From Chryseobacterium sp. (GTDB taxonomy: Bacteria; Bacteroidota; Bacteroidia; Flavobacteriales; Weeksellaceae), in contig QFQW01000023.1 of assembly GCA_003248755.1 (NCBI GenBank), positions 1 to 49,538 on the forward strand: 49,538 nucleotides of DNA. The letters run 5' to 3'. Both the position numbers and the translations under genes were made by a program. This document shows positions 23,369 through 33,603 of the stretch, piece after piece (position 1 is the first letter of the stretch; each line of letters opens with the position of its first letter). Below the pieces are notes generated by a model, which was not told where the DNA came from, ran no database searches, and saw only the letters and a program-made list of their open reading frames with translations.

Positions 23369-23626
23369 TTAAGATTTGTCATATCTAAAATAAAAAACTA
23401 AAAGAATAATATTAAGTATAAAAGCGAATGCGTTTGTCAGAATAATCGGCCATTCATCTTTTATAACTCCATACCACACCCACAAACCAAGTCCTGAAAT
23501 TAAAATTGCTAACATTACTAAAGAAATATTAGTAACATCTTTTTCTTTTATGACTTTGATGAGTTGTGGCATCATAGAAATGGAGGTGAGAACTCCGGCT
23601 ATCATTCCCAGGATATTTTCATTCAT
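23369..23626 (-). CDS. SemiSWEET-type PQ-loop sugar transporter
   Basis: An 85-aa protein with three transmembrane helices and the PQ-loop signature SISMMPQLIKVIKEKDVTNI, the hallmark of bacterial SemiSWEETs, which work as dimers to move small sugars. Helix 2 includes LVMLAILISGLGLWVWYG and helix 3 ILTNAFAFILNIILLVFYF. The length is normal. It starts 11 bp after the tamL stop, so it is probably co-transcribed with tamB-tamL. This is an unexpected partner, with no obvious functional link to outer-membrane assembly. Confidence 0.9.
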   Translation of the reverse strand: MNENILGMIAGVLTSISMMPQLIKVIKEKDVTNISLVMLAILISGLGLWVWYGVIKDEWPIILTNAFAFILNIILLVFYFRYDKS

Positions 23627-23637
23627 AAAAACAGTAA

Positions 23638-25965
23638 TTAAAACGGATACCCTATAGCAATGTTTAAGATAAGATTATCTTTTCTCCAACTGCTGTCTCC
23701 AAAATTGATTCTATCAAAAACCCACCGATCTCCTTTTTCATAATAAGGAACACGAAGCGGCATTGCAAGGTCTAATCTTAGAATCAGAATAGAAAAATCC
23801 AGACGCAAACCAAAACCTGCTCCTACTGCCATTTCATTTATAAAATCTTTAGAAAACTTGGCTCCGGGTCTGTCAGGGTCTTCATTGACCAACCATACAT
23901 TTCCTGCATCTGCAAAAACAGCAACATTTAAGAATTTATAAAGATTTGCACGATATTCTGCATTGAGCTCCAATTTCACATCCCCTGACTGATCAAAGAA
24001 AGCACCTTGCGGAATTGTCCTTGGATCAAAACTGCCGGGTCCCAAAGTTCTTGCCCGGAAAGCTCTCACACTGTTACTACCTCCTGAGAAAAACTGTCTG
24101 GAAAACGGAACGTGCTCAGAATTACCATAAGGATAAGCCACGCCGGCAATCAATCTGGTTGCTAAGGATGTTTTTTGATTGAACTTATGATAGAATCGGA
24201 AATCATTCTCAACTTTTGCATATTGACTAAAAGGAACTCCGAAAATTGTTTTTTCCTTACCTTCCTTAACATTAGCTCCTGCCAATAATCCTGTTAAATT
24301 ACCTGCCAGATCCAGAGTTCCTTTGTAATAAATTGTACTTGGTTTCTGAAACATTGTATTAGTATAAGTAAAGGAATAAGTAGGTCCAAAAATTAATTGT
24401 TTTGCAACAACTCTTTGCATTGCATCGTTGTTTGCAGAGATGGATTCATACAACGGAGTCACATTTGCAGGAGTTACATAAGTAATGTCTATTATTTTTA
24501 AATCGTGTTCTTTCCTTGCGTTCTCTTTCCACAAATATCCAAATGACCCGCTGAAAGTATTAAGCGTGTAATATTCTGTCCTGTTTTGAAATTCATACCC
24601 CAAAGAGATATTGGTTCTGGGAACAAACTCACTGGATGAATGAAAACGAAACGGTGCCACAATTCTAGGGATAGACAATTGAACATTTGTACCTGCGCGG
24701 AAAAGATTTTTGGCATTTTCCGGACCTCCAATCTGAACATCAAAAGCACCATAAACCGAAGCTTTGAATTGTTCTGCTCCTCTCATAAAATTGCGGTGTG
24801 TCCAGTTGAGGTTGAGCTCACTTCCTGCATAATTGGCAGAATTAGTTCTTCCGAGTGCTTCCAATCTAAGTGACTGAATCTGACGTGGAGTTAACAAGTA
24901 ATAAGTATCGAATTTATGATTTAATGAATCTGAAACTATAAACTCATTCTTTACAAATTTGAAGACTCCAAGATTGATTAGTCTGTTCAAAGTCAAATTG
25001 TGATCTGCCCGATTATAAAGATCTCCTTTTTTGAAGTATAATGCACGATCAAAAATCTTTGGTTTGAATTTATGATCCGGATCAATAACATAGATATCAC
25101 CATGAGCATATTTCTGAAGAGAATCTTTGTCCATAGGAATCTGATACTTTCCTTCTTTTACATCTCTGATATTATAATTTGGAAAGACAATGACATTATC
25201 TATTGAAAATTGTTGTTTTGCAAGCTCTGGTGTATTATCCTTAAGCTTAACATTCATTTCAACTGTATGATTTTTGCTGACCGTGCTGTCTGCCTGAACA
25301 ATTAGATTATCCGGACTGAAATAATAGAAGCCTTTTTCCTTCAATCCATTATCGATACGGTTGCGTTCAGATTTTATAACATCAAGATCAAAAGGGTTTC
25401 CGACTTTGAGAAGTGTTTTATCTTTCAAATTCTGAATCTCATGATTAACTAAAGTCGAATCTTTCTGAAATGTCACCTCACTTATTTTATATTGATTTCC
25501 AGTTCTAAGTGTATAAATTACTTTTGCTTTTTTATTTTTAGTAATCGTATCATAAATTCCTTTTGCATTGAAATAACCTTTGTTTTCGGAATAGTTTTCA
25601 ATAATATCTTTATTGAATTCCCGATCAACATCGCTCAAAAGAACCGGCTTTTCTCCTACTTTATACTTTAGCCAATAATTAAAACCTTTTTCTTTTTTGG
25701 GTTCTTTAGCAATATTGTAAAAATACAATTTGGGACGAAGTCCTAAAAAACTTGAATTAGGTTTAGGTCTAAGATTCTCTTCTAATGCAGATTTCAGTTG
25801 CTTTTTTTCTTTTTTAGAAATAGAATCATTTTCTATTTTAACTTCTGCACCTGTATAAAGCAACTCTCCTTCTTTCAAAAATCTGGTATTGCTGCAGGCA
25901 TAAACTGTAGCAAAAAAGATTGCAACTAGTAAGTATCTGTAATATGTAAGAATTCTGCTTTTCAT
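23638..25965 (-). CDS. tamL: TamL: lipoprotein Omp85/TamA-like assembly protein
   Basis: A 775-aa outer-membrane protein. The N-terminus is a lipoprotein signal (AIFFATVYAC, lipidated Cys about 24), unlike proteobacterial TamA. POTRA-like repeats follow (about 30-380), then a 16-strand-type Omp85 barrel whose typical features include FFSGGSNSVRAFRARTLGPG (lid/loop region) and the Phe-terminated last strand NLILNIAIGYPF. With TamB it forms the translocation and assembly module, which inserts proteins or moves lipids at the outer membrane. Its ATG overlaps the tamB stop by 1 bp (TAATG), a sign of translational coupling. Confidence 0.92.
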   Translation of the reverse strand: MKSRILTYYRYLLVAIFFATVYACSNTRFLKEGELLYTGAEVKIENDSISKKEKKQLKSALEENLRPKPNSSFLGLRPKLYFYNIAKEPKKEKGFNYWLKYKVGEKPVLLSDVDREFNKDIIENYSENKGYFNAKGIYDTITKNKKAKVIYTLRTGNQYKISEVTFQKDSTLVNHEIQNLKDKTLLKVGNPFDLDVIKSERNRIDNGLKEKGFYYFSPDNLIVQADSTVSKNHTVEMNVKLKDNTPELAKQQFSIDNVIVFPNYNIRDVKEGKYQIPMDKDSLQKYAHGDIYVIDPDHKFKPKIFDRALYFKKGDLYNRADHNLTLNRLINLGVFKFVKNEFIVSDSLNHKFDTYYLLTPRQIQSLRLEALGRTNSANYAGSELNLNWTHRNFMRGAEQFKASVYGAFDVQIGGPENAKNLFRAGTNVQLSIPRIVAPFRFHSSSEFVPRTNISLGYEFQNRTEYYTLNTFSGSFGYLWKENARKEHDLKIIDITYVTPANVTPLYESISANNDAMQRVVAKQLIFGPTYSFTYTNTMFQKPSTIYYKGTLDLAGNLTGLLAGANVKEGKEKTIFGVPFSQYAKVENDFRFYHKFNQKTSLATRLIAGVAYPYGNSEHVPFSRQFFSGGSNSVRAFRARTLGPGSFDPRTIPQGAFFDQSGDVKLELNAEYRANLYKFLNVAVFADAGNVWLVNEDPDRPGAKFSKDFINEMAVGAGFGLRLDFSILILRLDLAMPLRVPYYEKGDRWVFDRINFGDSSWRKDNLILNIAIGYPF

Positions 25966-28900
25966 TATTTAAAATCTACAATCTCTTTATTCTTATTTTC
26001 TCTTTTTGTTCCGGCTTTTTCTCTTTTAGAATTTTGAAAAATCTCACGGAATTTATCATAATCCAAAGTAATAATGAATCCAACACCTGTTTCTACAATC
26101 TGGCCTTGCAATGCCACCTGGTATTCATCCTTTCGATAAGCCCGCAAAGTATAACGTCCATCTTTTGACAAAGCATAATCAATGGTTACATTTCCTGCAA
26201 TATTGGTCATACTTTCATTTTGTCTGGCATCACCCTCTAACCCGAAATTACTTCCAACAGAAACCTTTAATCTGTCATTAAGTAATTTTTTGCTGATATC
26301 AACATTCAGGTCAGTTCTGGTATTTTTTGCACCGGTTGAATAATCTTCCGATGATTCCAGATCAAAATTAAGATCAACACCTTTAATCAATCCGGACGCC
26401 AAATTGTTCAATTGTTGTGAAAGGATTTTACTTACACTTTGTCTCGCCATTGCTTCAGCAGAAAGTCCTGCACTGGATTCAAACGGATTTTCTCCGACAA
26501 AACGATTCAGTAATAATAATGCGAAAACCTGTTTATTCATTTCAGATTCCTGAGTTCTGAGTTGCGCTAACTTCTGATCAACAATATCTGTAACCGTTGA
26601 AGAAACCGAATTATTTTTGTCATCGGTTGTAATATCAAAACTAATCTCAGGCTTCAACAGTTCACCTTTCATTTTCAGTAAAGTGTTGAAAGGTATTCTT
26701 TGTTTAAATTGATTCAATGTTGCGGAACTTTCTCCACTCAATTGTTGTTCAACCAAGTCCAAAGGCGCTGTCTGTGTTTTATAAATGGCCGTGATATCCA
26801 TCTGAGCTGTCATTGGTTCTCCGGTCCAAGTAATTGTACTGCCCTTTTGAATATCGAATTTACGTTTCAATAAGCTTACAGACATCTCATAACTTCCGGA
26901 TTCTACTTCATAGACGCCAACCAAAGTTGTCTTTCCAGACGGATCCACTCCACCCGTGAGTTCTGCTTCGCCCTGTAGTTTTACAAAATCACCATTAGCT
27001 TTGTCAATCAACAAGGAAAGTTTTGCGTCTTTACTTACTTCGATGTTCACGCTTACATCCATTCCCTTGATACGGTTTTGAACGATGGAATCTGCTTTAA
27101 TGGTTTTATTAAGAGCAATCTGATCTTTATCAATGAATTCTACAATGCCATCTCTTTCCTGCAAGCTAGGCGAAGATTGTGGCAAAACAAATGTAAAATC
27201 CGTATTTTCCGAAACAGCTAATCTTCCGTCAACTTTTGGCAAATCCAAATCTCCACGGATTTTTAAGCCTGCATCGATTGCCAAAATCCCGTACATCATT
27301 GCATCGTTTGATTTCTCAGAATTAACAACTTTAAAATCTTTGGCATTGACATCTAAATTAAATGCAAAATCTCTGTAAGTCTGTGTTAAAACCTGTCCAT
27401 CAATTTTCAAAGAATTCCCGTCTTTATCATTGATTCTGAAATTGTCAAATTCAATTCCTCTGTTGGTAAAAGCTATCTCGTCGTTTATTTTTCTGAAATC
27501 ACTTCCAGTCTGGGCAATCATCAATCCAACATCATTAAATTTCACTTTTCCTAGAATATTAGGCTTGTCGGTAGTTCCTGTGATTTTTAGATTTCCGGAA
27601 ATATAGCCTTCTGTATTCTTGATAGCGTTCATCGAGAAACCTTGAACAGATTTCATCTGAAGCTGATTGATAGCCATATTCAAATCAAATGTGCTGGAAG
27701 AGGTGTTGTAATCTCCCAAGATTTTCACATCATTATCATTTCCGGAAAGTGCTACATCGGCATTTAAGATATTTGGTGAGGAGTTATTGACTTTTACAGC
27801 AAGATTTCCAACCGGATTTTCATAGACAATCAAATCTGTGATATTAATATCAGAAGTGAAAGTCATTTTCTTCGTCAAATCTCTTAACTGAGCTGTCCCA
27901 TTGATTGTTCCTCTAGCCAAGATTGTATCTTTTTTAATAAACTCAGTAATCGTTTCAATTTTAAAATCTTTTAAAGAAACATTCAGAGGTGCATTTGGAT
28001 TTAGATTTTCAGATTGTAATAGGATCTCGCTTGCACCGTTCGAAAGGCGAAAATTATCTGCTAAGATTCCGCTTTTACCAATCCGGATTTTATTATCTTG
28101 TGCAACTGTCCAATCTGTATAATTTAACTTCAGACCATTTGGATTTAATGAGATTTCTGTGATATCATTCAGTGACTTCGCATTTCCCGCTATCAGGAAT
28201 TGAGTTACGTCTTTCTCGTCTTTTGTACTGATATTATAATTGATGACATTATTAGAAACATCTCCTGCAATCCCGATTTTATTGAGGGCAAAACTTGAGC
28301 TTTTCAAGCCGGCAACATACAGATTATATTGTAAAGCCTGATTTTCGTTTGTTACTTTTATTGTTGCGCCTTCAACAGAATTTTCACCATAAAGAAGCTG
28401 TGGAATTTGTCCGTCGATTTCAATTTTTTGAGAATCAGCATCATAATTTCCTGTCAAATTAATGGTTTCGAAGCTTTTCAAATCAGGAACAAATTTTCTT
28501 ACCAGATCATCATTTTTGATTTTTGCATTAAAGGTAAAAAACTGGCCTCCATCAATTTTTGGGGTTTTTCCAGGTTTTTGAAATTGATAATATTGATTGA
28601 TTGTATTACTCAAAGAACCAAAAATCTGTGTCAGTTTATACTTCCCTTTCAGTTCCACATCGGCAATCTGCGAATTGAAAATGATATTTGTAGAATCCTT
28701 GGTGGAAGAAGCTTTCAAATTAACTTCCTGAATGGGATAAACTTCTTTGGTATCAGAAAATGCAAAGTTTTTCAAATTCAAATAACCATTGAGATTATCA
28801 GGGTCCAGACTTGTAAAATCACCATCTATTTTTCCTGCAAGGATCATTGGATCTTTATAGAAACCCAATTTATTAAGATCGAGTTTAATGACTTCTCCAT

Positions 28901-30995
28901 TTATTTTTACGGTAGGGTTTTTCTCATTATAGATTCCGGAAGCTGTTAATGATAAATTAGCATTCGGATCCTTAGAATTCAGAACGATATTATAAGCACC
29001 TCGTCTTATTTTCCCCATCAGATCCATATTTTGATAACGATAACCATTATAAACAGCCGAAGCAACGTGACCTTTGATATCTGCATTGGCGTTTTTAAAA
29101 TCGAAGCTTTCTCCTTTGGCAGAGATCTGTGCAGAAATTGCTCCAATATCTTTATTATGAATCAATTTCCCGACTTGTAAACCTTGTAGATTGGCTTTCA
29201 CATCATATAGCTCACGGTTTTTTCTCCGCATGTCAATGTTTGCTCTGATGGAAGCATTTCCTAATGTGGAGTAAAGATTAAGGTCTGTGTTGACAATCTT
29301 TGTTGTTCCTTTTGCATATCCTTTTATACTGAAATGAGAAGGCAAAGAAATGTTGGATGGAATCGTGTTTTTTGGAACCAGATTAAAAATGGTTTTTCCT
29401 GAAGAAGACAGCTCTCCAATTCTAAGATCGTAAAATAAATTATCCGGATTCATCGCGTTTTTGATTCTTCCGGAAGCTGCAATACGCACCTGATCCAGTC
29501 CTGAGACTTTTAAATTATTGATCAGCAAGTCATTGACAGTTCCTTTAATATTAGCATTTATTTTAAGAATGGCATTTGGATATTTGTTGAAAGGAGCAGT
29601 ATTTTGCAAAGTAGGAACGAGATTCAGAATATCGGAAAAACCGATTTTGGAATCATCAATATTAGCCGATATTTTTACAGCACCAAGATTTGAACTAAGT
29701 TGCTCAATTGAATTATAATTGAGAATAACCTCATCCCGCAAAACCGTTTTTGAGGTTTGAAGATAAAGGTCTTTCAAATAGGCTTCTTTTTCATTATACA
29801 CGAAATCTGTTTCAAATTTCTGAATATCCAATCCTCTTTTTTCCTGGATTTCTGCAGATTTCACAATGCCGGCAAACGTATTATTCTGCATTTTGAAATT
29901 GCGGATATCAATATTCATTTTGGAAAAATTAAGATGATTGAAGTCCATTCCTTTTTTTGCAGGAGCAATTGCTGTGTTATTGTAGGCAACTTTTACGTCA
30001 TTTAAAACAAGTTTGCCCAAAAGAAGCTGCATTGCTTTTTTCTTGTCTGTAGTTTTGGAAACTTGTGGCTCTTGTTCTTTTGAATTGGTATTTTCTGTTG
30101 GTAAAAAAAGATTAGCATTGATGTTTGCACCTGAAAGTAAAACATTATCAACATCATAAGAACTATTTTCCAAATCCAACTTGTTGACTTTGGTACTTAG
30201 TTCTTTAAATAAAATTTTTGCAAAAGTTTTGGTGTTATCATCGCCGTAATCAATGTCAAAATTGGTTAGCCTTATTCCTCTTAAACCAATCTGCATCGGC
30301 TTTTTCTGATTGAGCGAATCAACTTTTTTCTCAACATTTTTAGAAACTTCTGTTATGAGATCTTGTTTTAGTTTGAGTTTGAGTCCGTCAAGATTAATGT
30401 CGTTGACATCATAAGAATTATTCTGAAGATCAAATGTTTTTACTCTCGTATCAAATGATTTGAAGTAAACTTTGATATCATTTTTAGATTGCTGATCGTT
30501 GAATGTGATGCCAATATCTTCCAATTTGATCTTATCAAGAGAAATAATAAACGGTTTTGATGGACTTTCTTCTTTATCATTGGTTGCAAATGCATTAATT
30601 ATGTAATCAAAATTGAAAATTCCGTTCGGTTTTCTTACAACATTCGCTCTTACGCCTTGCAGATCAACCGAAGTAATATCTGCTTTTGAATTGATAAGTT
30701 TGAAAATATGCAACCCAACATCTAGTTTTTTTACCGCCAAAAGCGTATCCACATCCTGTCCTTTCAAATAAAGATTCTCCATAATAAGACTATTTGGAAA
30801 GCCTATATAAACTCTTTCCAGACTAACTTTTGTATGGATTTTTTTTTCAAGATAGACAACCAGCTTGTCTTTTATAAAATTCTGAACTGCCGGAATCCGG
30901 ATACTGAAAATCAGAATCAACAAAAAAACCAATATACTAATAATGGTTATGATGATTTTCCTTAATATTTTGCGCCAATTGAATTTTTTCTTCAA
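25965..30995 (-). CDS. tamB: TamB: inner-membrane-anchored bridge protein
   Basis: A 1676-aa protein with one N-terminal membrane anchor (IITIISILVFLLILIFSIRI, about 14-33), an AsmA-like start (KVSLERVYIGFPNSLIMENL), a very long repetitive beta-helical middle, and the C-terminal TamB/DUF490 domain (about 1250-1650). In this family the protein spans the periplasm as a hydrophobic groove for lipids or outer-membrane-protein substrates and docks to the Omp85 partner. It is larger than E. coli TamB (about 1260 aa), as is common in Bacteroidota. It forms an operon with tamL and the semiSWEET gene. Confidence 0.93.
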   Translation of the reverse strand: MKKKFNWRKILRKIIITIISILVFLLILIFSIRIPAVQNFIKDKLVVYLEKKIHTKVSLERVYIGFPNSLIMENLYLKGQDVDTLLAVKKLDVGLHIFKLINSKADITSVDLQGVRANVVRKPNGIFNFDYIINAFATNDKEESPSKPFIISLDKIKLEDIGITFNDQQSKNDIKVYFKSFDTRVKTFDLQNNSYDVNDINLDGLKLKLKQDLITEVSKNVEKKVDSLNQKKPMQIGLRGIRLTNFDIDYGDDNTKTFAKILFKELSTKVNKLDLENSSYDVDNVLLSGANINANLFLPTENTNSKEQEPQVSKTTDKKKAMQLLLGKLVLNDVKVAYNNTAIAPAKKGMDFNHLNFSKMNIDIRNFKMQNNTFAGIVKSAEIQEKRGLDIQKFETDFVYNEKEAYLKDLYLQTSKTVLRDEVILNYNSIEQLSSNLGAVKISANIDDSKIGFSDILNLVPTLQNTAPFNKYPNAILKINANIKGTVNDLLINNLKVSGLDQVRIAASGRIKNAMNPDNLFYDLRIGELSSSGKTIFNLVPKNTIPSNISLPSHFSIKGYAKGTTKIVNTDLNLYSTLGNASIRANIDMRRKNRELYDVKANLQGLQVGKLIHNKDIGAISAQISAKGESFDFKNANADIKGHVASAVYNGYRYQNMDLMGKIRRGAYNIVLNSKDPNANLSLTASGIYNEKNPTVKINGEVIKLDLNKLGFYKDPMILAGKIDGDFTSLDPDNLNGYLNLKNFAFSDTKEVYPIQEVNLKASSTKDSTNIIFNSQIADVELKGKYKLTQIFGSLSNTINQYYQFQKPGKTPKIDGGQFFTFNAKIKNDDLVRKFVPDLKSFETINLTGNYDADSQKIEIDGQIPQLLYGENSVEGATIKVTNENQALQYNLYVAGLKSSSFALNKIGIAGDVSNNVINYNISTKDEKDVTQFLIAGNAKSLNDITEISLNPNGLKLNYTDWTVAQDNKIRIGKSGILADNFRLSNGASEILLQSENLNPNAPLNVSLKDFKIETITEFIKKDTILARGTINGTAQLRDLTKKMTFTSDINITDLIVYENPVGNLAVKVNNSSPNILNADVALSGNDNDVKILGDYNTSSSTFDLNMAINQLQMKSVQGFSMNAIKNTEGYISGNLKITGTTDKPNILGKVKFNDVGLMIAQTGSDFRKINDEIAFTNRGIEFDNFRINDKDGNSLKIDGQVLTQTYRDFAFNLDVNAKDFKVVNSEKSNDAMMYGILAIDAGLKIRGDLDLPKVDGRLAVSENTDFTFVLPQSSPSLQERDGIVEFIDKDQIALNKTIKADSIVQNRIKGMDVSVNIEVSKDAKLSLLIDKANGDFVKLQGEAELTGGVDPSGKTTLVGVYEVESGSYEMSVSLLKRKFDIQKGSTITWTGEPMTAQMDITAIYKTQTAPLDLVEQQLSGESSATLNQFKQRIPFNTLLKMKGELLKPEISFDITTDDKNNSVSSTVTDIVDQKLAQLRTQESEMNKQVFALLLLNRFVGENPFESSAGLSAEAMARQSVSKILSQQLNNLASGLIKGVDLNFDLESSEDYSTGAKNTRTDLNVDISKKLLNDRLKVSVGSNFGLEGDARQNESMTNIAGNVTIDYALSKDGRYTLRAYRKDEYQVALQGQIVETGVGFIITLDYDKFREIFQNSKREKAGTKRENKNKEIVDFK

Positions 30996-31048
30996 GATCG
31001 ATTGGTTTATAGTTGCGAAACAAATATTGTACTAAATATATTGATTTT

Positions 31049-31408
31049 TTATCTAAAGTTGAAATCTAAACATTGATTAGCTTTTCCCTTTTCATTAATT
31101 TTAGGAATAATATCAAATATTCCAAACTCCGGAAAACTTCCGGTCATTTTGAAATCTTTCGGAAGTTTCTCTTGGAAAATAGGCATCTTTCTAAATGCGT
31201 CATCTTGATTATCAAAATAATTAGCTTTAATACATTTGGCTTGTTTATAATAAGAACCAAATTGTAGTAATGAAATCTTATTTCTTTTTAAAAGTTCTGA
31301 CTTTCTAAAAGCTTCATAAGCCTCTTTTCTCGTTAAATCTTTTGATTGAGAATAACCTTTGAAAAAAGAAAAAATGATAAGAAGAAAGAAAAATTTATTC
31401 ATATTCAT
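31049..31408 (-). CDS. small exported protein of unknown function
   Basis: A 119-aa protein with a Sec signal peptide (KFFFLLIIFSFFKGYSQ, cleavage near residue 20) and a soluble, Lys-rich mature part of about 98 residues with two Cys (in QAKCIKANYF and NQCLDFNFR) that could pair. I recognise no family. A start at Met3 (31402) is equally possible. It lies 53 bp upstream of tamB on the same strand and may be transcribed with it, but a role in the TAM system is not shown. Confidence 0.7.
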   Translation of the reverse strand: MNMNKFFFLLIIFSFFKGYSQSKDLTRKEAYEAFRKSELLKRNKISLLQFGSYYKQAKCIKANYFDNQDDAFRKMPIFQEKLPKDFKMTGSFPEFGIFDIIPKINEKGKANQCLDFNFR

Positions 31409-31502
31409 AAAAAGAATTTATTATGAATATGAGTTCAATAATCATTCCTTAATAGTTTTTCATTGTTAAAATTTAATAATTTATTAAAAAACAAACCCGA
31501 TA

Positions 31503-31700
31503 ATGGAACGGATTTTGAATGAAACAAATCGAAAAAATAAAAAAATAAAGATGCGCTTTTTAGATAGTTATATAAGAAAAGTTTATTTCGTAAATGGAAA
31601 TATTGGAAAAATAAAGATTTCAGCATTCAATTTTTTCAGAGCGATTATTCATCTTCCTTTATTTATAGTTTGGGCAGTTTGGAAGGGTTTGTTTGAATAG
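31503..31700 (+). CDS. possible small membrane protein
   Basis: A 65-codon ORF with a basic N-terminal half and one hydrophobic segment (FFRAIIHLPLFIVWAVW) ending in KGLFE. An internal ATG at 31551 would give 49 residues. Composition and the clean C-terminal helix look protein-like. The opposite-strand ORF here is Phe/Leu-rich in the way of a shadow. No family is recognised, so this is tentative. Confidence 0.4.
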   Translation: MERILNETNRKNKKIKMRFLDSYIRKVYFVNGNIGKIKISAFNFFRAIIHLPLFIVWAVWKGLFE

Positions 31701-31812
31701 ATTAATTCTTTAGTCTTATAGAGAGATTAAGGAAATTTTGACAATTTCACTTATAAATTTCTAGGAATCTTAAAAGAATATAACATCATTTTTATATTTT
31801 GAATTAAAGAAT

Positions 31813-32175
31813 CTAACCAACCCATTTCAAAACTTTCTTCTCAAGATCTTCCAGATCAAAGGGTTTTGAAACATAATCATCAGCCATCGCCTCATTTGCA
31901 AGTGAAGCGATATCATTATTGGCAGTAATATAAATTACCGGAATACTTTTATAATCAGGATGAGTTTTCAAAAGTTTTGTGGCTTCCACTCCTCCAATTA
32001 CCGGAATCCAATTATCCATAATAATCACATCGGGTTGAAAATCTGATACTTTTTGGATAATATCATCAGCAGTTTCGGAAACCTCAACCTCATAACCCAA
32101 GTCATTCAAAACAATAAAAATCACTTCCAGAATTGAAGTTTCATCATCAAAAATCAGGACTTTTTTCTTGCTCAT
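31813..32175 (-). CDS. single-domain response regulator (receiver only)
   Basis: A 120-aa CheY-like receiver: acidic pair in LIFDDE, phospho-Asp in VIIMDNWIP (about D54), Thr in IYITANND and Lys in YVSKPFDL. It has no output domain. It is the last gene of the minus-strand module with CheB and CheR (23 bp after cheB). A clear paralogue of the same length and with the same MSKKK start lies at 39717-40079 at the other end of the module. It probably passes phosphate among the module's kinases or acts on a target elsewhere. Confidence 0.9.
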   Translation of the reverse strand: MSKKKVLIFDDETSILEVIFIVLNDLGYEVEVSETADDIIQKVSDFQPDVIIMDNWIPVIGGVEATKLLKTHPDYKSIPVIYITANNDIASLANEAMADDYVSKPFDLEDLEKKVLKWVG

Positions 32176-32198
32176 AATATATTTGTAGTATTTATTTT

Positions 32199-32771
32199 TT
32201 ATAGTTCATTTAATTTTATTGGAAGATTTTCTGGTGTAATAATTCCATCATAATTAATAATTTCCATTGCCATTTTCGGCATATAATCAACTTCTGCTGT
32301 TTTAGGGTCCTGAATCCAGATTTGTCCTCCCATTCTTTCAATATATTTAAGACCTTCAACACCATCGGAATTAGCACCGGATAACAATATAGCAAGAAGA
32401 TTCTCTCCAAAAATTTCTCCAGCCGAGTTAAAAGAAACATCAATGGATGGACGAGAATAATTCAGTTTTTCTGACCTGTCCAGAGACATTGTTTTTTTAT
32501 CATCAAACAGAAGATGAAAATCCGCCGGAGCGAGATAGATATTATTATTTTCAATATCTGTCTTGTCTTCAATCTCTGTAACCCTAACAGGAGATACCTG
32601 TTCTAGCAAAGTCGGTAAGATATTAAGTCCGGAAGCTTTACGATGAATCACGATGACTATTGCAAATTTTATAGGTTCATTCAGATTTTTCAACATACTT
32701 AATATTACCGACAAACTCCCAGCTGATCCGCCAATAATCACTAATTCGATATTGAAATCTGATTTTTTCAT
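32199..32771 (-). CDS. CheB-type methylesterase domain without receiver
   Basis: A 190-aa stand-alone CheB catalytic domain. The Ser-His-Asp site is visible: Ser in VIIGGSAGSL (about S16), His in IVIHRKASG (about H43), Asp in LLSGANSDGVEG (about D136). Normal CheB has an N-terminal receiver that controls it; that is absent. The chosen ATG (MKKSDFNIE) follows the cheR stop by 1 bp; an upstream start would overlap cheR by 41 bp. Classical targets are methylated chemoreceptors, but no receptor gene is in the window, so its substrate is unclear. Neighbouring stand-alone receivers might supply the missing control. Confidence 0.9.
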   Translation of the reverse strand: MKKSDFNIELVIIGGSAGSLSVILSMLKNLNEPIKFAIVIVIHRKASGLNILPTLLEQVSPVRVTEIEDKTDIENNNIYLAPADFHLLFDDKKTMSLDRSEKLNYSRPSIDVSFNSAGEIFGENLLAILLSGANSDGVEGLKYIERMGGQIWIQDPKTAEVDYMPKMAMEIINYDGIITPENLPIKLNEL

Positions 32772-32772
32772 A

Positions 32773-33603
32773 TCATAATTGCTCCGTTTTTTTCCAGATA
32801 CGCTGGTCATCAATCTGATGATATTGTTTTCCTAGATCCGAAAACCGCAAAGTTTCTTTGGATCCAAGTGCAAGATATCCAAGATTTTCCAAACTATTGT
32901 CAAATAGTTTAAAAACACGCTCTTGTAACATCCTGTCAAAATAAATCAAAACATTTCTACAGATAATCAGTTGAAAGCTGTTGAAAGAGCTGTCGGAAAC
33001 TAAATTATGTGTAGAAATAATCATTTTTTTCTGAAGCGATCTATCAAATCTGGCAATATCATAATTGGCTGTATAGTAGGTTGAAAAATCTTCTTTACCA
33101 CCTGAAAGTTGATAATTCTCCGAATATAATTTCATCTGCTGAAGAGGAAAAACACCTGCTCGCGCCGTTTCGAGAACAGATGGATTAATATCTGTCGCAT
33201 AGATCAAACTCTTGTCGTACAACCCTGCTTCCTTCAGCAATATTGCTACAGAATAAGCCTCTTCTCCCGTAGAACATCCTGCCAGCCAAATTCTGATAAG
33301 AGGATATGTTCCCAGTTGTGGTAATATCTTTTCTCTAAGACTTAGAAAAAATTCCGGATCACGAAACATCTCCGTTACGTTGACCGTGATTTCTTCTATA
33401 AAATGTTTCAGGTAATCCTGATCATTAATTACCGTGTATCTTAATTCGGCAAAACTGGCAAACTTATCGATGACACATATCCTGTTGATTCTTCTTTTAA
33501 AAGAAGCTTTGCTGTACATGGAGAAATCGTAACCGTACAGATCGTAAATATCTTTGATAAGATATTCTAATTCTTCATCTTTGACAATACTTGGCTCTAG
33601 CAT
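32773..33603 (-). CDS. CheR-type protein methyltransferase
   Basis: A 276-aa SAM-dependent glutamate methyltransferase. It has an N-terminal CheR helical domain with NVTEMFRDPEFF (about 75-86), the SAM site IRIWLAGCSTGEEAYSVA (about 103-120), and the later FQLIICRNVLIYFDR motif. The length matches CheR. Its ATG overlaps the stop of the preceding receiver gene by 1 bp (TGATG), and cheB follows at once. No MCP, CheA or CheW gene is present, so the pair probably modifies a non-classical target such as the helical/HAMP region of the hybrid kinase upstream. That is a hypothesis. Confidence 0.92.
   Translation of the reverse strand: MLEPSIVKDEELEYLIKDIYDLYGYDFSMYSKASFKRRINRICVIDKFASFAELRYTVINDQDYLKHFIEEITVNVTEMFRDPEFFLSLREKILPQLGTYPLIRIWLAGCSTGEEAYSVAILLKEAGLYDKSLIYATDINPSVLETARAGVFPLQQMKLYSENYQLSGGKEDFSTYYTANYDIARFDRSLQKKMIISTHNLVSDSSFNSFQLIICRNVLIYFDRMLQERVFKLFDNSLENLGYLALGSKETLRFSDLGKQYHQIDDQRIWKKTEQL

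Noticed and set aside
28407..28949. 180-codon ORF on the plus strand
   Set aside because: Antisense inside tamB; Ile/Phe-rich shadow with no promoter or family match.
31435..31626. 63-codon minus-strand ORF
   Set aside because: Phe/Leu-rich and antisense to the more protein-like plus-strand ORF at 31503-31700; likely a shadow, though neither is certain.
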